NCBI GenBank assembly: GCA_020852775.1
Contig: JADZAD010000188.1
Coordinates: forward strand, 1-6,004
Length of the DNA stretch: 6,004 bases
Direction: 5' to 3'
From: Anaerolineae bacterium
Lineage (GTDB): Bacteria > Chloroflexota > Anaerolineae > Aggregatilineales > UBA3940
The translations under genes were made by a program, and so were the position numbers. Each line of letters begins with the position of its first letter. The first letter of the stretch is position 1. Shown piece after piece: positions 5,277 through 6,004 of this stretch. The notes below the pieces were generated by a model, which was not told the origin of the DNA, ran no database searches, and saw only the letters and a program-made list of their open reading frames with translations.

Positions 5277-6004
5277 ATGTCAGGCTGGTTGAAAGAGACC
5301 TTCGGAACTGCTAAACCCGTGATCGGCATGTGCCACCTGAAGGCGCTGCCCGGCGACCCCGGCTGGGATACGGCAGGAGGGATGCGTAAAGTGGTTGATG
5401 CCGCCCGCGCGGACCTGCTCGCGCTGCAGGAGGGTGGCGTTGACGCGGTGATGTTCTCAAACGAGTTCAGCCTGCCGTACCTGACCAGGGTCGAGCCGGT
5501 GACGATCGCGGCAATGGCCCGCGTGGTCGCGGAACTCTACCCGGAGATTCATATCCCGTTTGGTGTGGATGTGCTGTGGGATCCGGCTCGCTCGCTTGAC
5601 CTCGCGGCGGCGGTGGGGGCGGCCTTTATCCGCGAGATCTTCACCGGCGTCTATGCCAGTGACTTCGGACTGTGGAACACAGATTACGGCGTTGTGGCGC
5701 GCCATGCCCGCGCGGTTGGCGCGCAGAACGTGAAGCTGCTCTTCAACATCGTGCCGGAATCGGCGGCGTACCTCACCCCGCGTGACATCGGAGCGATTGC
5801 GCGCTCGACGGTCTTCAACGCGAAGGCCGATGCGTTGTGCGTGTCTGGGCTGACAGCAGGCGTTGAGACCTCCGCGGAAACGCTGCAGGTTGTCAAACAG
5901 GCGGTGCCGGATACGGTAGTGTTCGCTAATACCGGCGTCCGGGTGAGCAACGTGGATCAGCAGTTGAGCGTAGCGGATGGCGCGGTGATCGGGACGACCT
6001 TCAA
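5277..6004 (+). CDS. BtpA/SgcQ-family TIM-barrel protein (3' end outside window)
   Basis: The reading frame opens at ATG 5277 with AGAGGA at 5264-5269 (7-nt spacing) and stays open to the window edge, giving 242 visible residues. Family signatures are PVIGMCHLKALPG near the N-terminus, GGVDAVMFSNEFSLPYL, IPFGVDVLWDP, IREIFTGVYASDFGLWNTDYG, VKLLFNIVPE, STVFNAKADALCVSGLTAG, and VFANTGVR followed by ADGAVIGTTF. These mark it as a BtpA/SgcQ family member, predicted to be a (beta/alpha)8 barrel with a phosphate-binding C-terminal half. About 30-40 residues are probably missing. Members are annotated from BtpA, a factor needed for photosystem I accumulation in a cyanobacterium, and from E. coli SgcQ in a sugar gene cluster. 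The biochemical activity is not established. The FGVDVLWDP/GVYASDFGLW version belongs to the SgcQ-like branch, often found beside sugar metabolism genes. Nothing in the window links it to hydrogenase function apart from its shared divergent promoter region with hypA. Confidence 0.9.
   Translation, partial: MSGWLKETFGTAKPVIGMCHLKALPGDPGWDTAGGMRKVVDAARADLLALQEGGVDAVMFSNEFSLPYLTRVEPVTIAAMARVVAELYPEIHIPFGVDVLWDPARSLDLAAAVGAAFIREIFTGVYASDFGLWNTDYGVVARHARAVGAQNVKLLFNIVPESAAYLTPRDIGAIARSTVFNAKADALCVSGLTAGVETSAETLQVVKQAVPDTVVFANTGVRVSNVDQQLSVADGAVIGTTF

Noticed and set aside
4295..5314. A 339-codon + strand open frame across hypB, hypA and into the btpA-like gene
   Set aside because: Low-complexity Ser/Ala/Arg-rich translation opposite two genes with complete functional motifs. 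It also overlaps the real start of the btpA-like gene.

Overview
The window is a compact, roughly 60% G+C bacterial stretch holding a soluble [NiFe] hydrogenase locus. Strong Shine-Dalgarno sites, a perfect TATAAT hexamer and a GTG start with a matching ribosome site point to a bacterium, not a methanogenic archaeon, although the hydrogenase is of the methyl-viologen-reducing (Mvh, group 3c) type first known from methanogens. The exact lineage cannot be read from this sequence. An anaerobic or facultative bacterium, perhaps of the Chloroflexota, is a guess from gene content only.

Layout. Positions 1-3964 (+ strand) form one tightly packed operon. It runs from the 3' part of an MvhD-type [2Fe-2S] subunit, through the hydrogenase small subunit (mvhG) and large subunit (mvhA), to a hydrogenase maturation endopeptidase and a single-domain cyclic-nucleotide-binding-like protein. 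Most junctions are overlaps or stop codons embedded in the next ribosome site. The exception is a 66-nt gap with a hairpin between the large subunit and the protease. The operon ends at a GC-rich hairpin (3987-4011). Running towards it on the - strand are hypB (4048-4704) and hypA (4706-5056), which encode the nickel-insertion pair. A 220-bp divergent intergenic region separates hypA from a + strand BtpA/SgcQ-family gene that runs off the right end.

How the genes work together. MvhG and MvhA form the H2-activating dimer. MvhD would pass electrons to a heterodisulfide-reductase-like partner (HdrABC), whose genes, if present, lie left of the window. HypA and HypB load nickel into the large subunit. 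The operon's own protease then removes the C-terminal tail, predicted to be 28 residues cut after His461. Every key metal ligand in both hydrogenase subunits and in the protease is visible, so the system looks functional. HypC-F are not in the window.

The least explained parts are the cNMP-fold protein, which has neither a DNA-binding domain nor the canonical cyclic-nucleotide contacts, and the repeat- and dyad-rich hypA/btpA-like intergenic region. I see no CRISPR array, tRNA, rRNA, insertion sequence or phage gene, and no clear evidence of a wholly new system.
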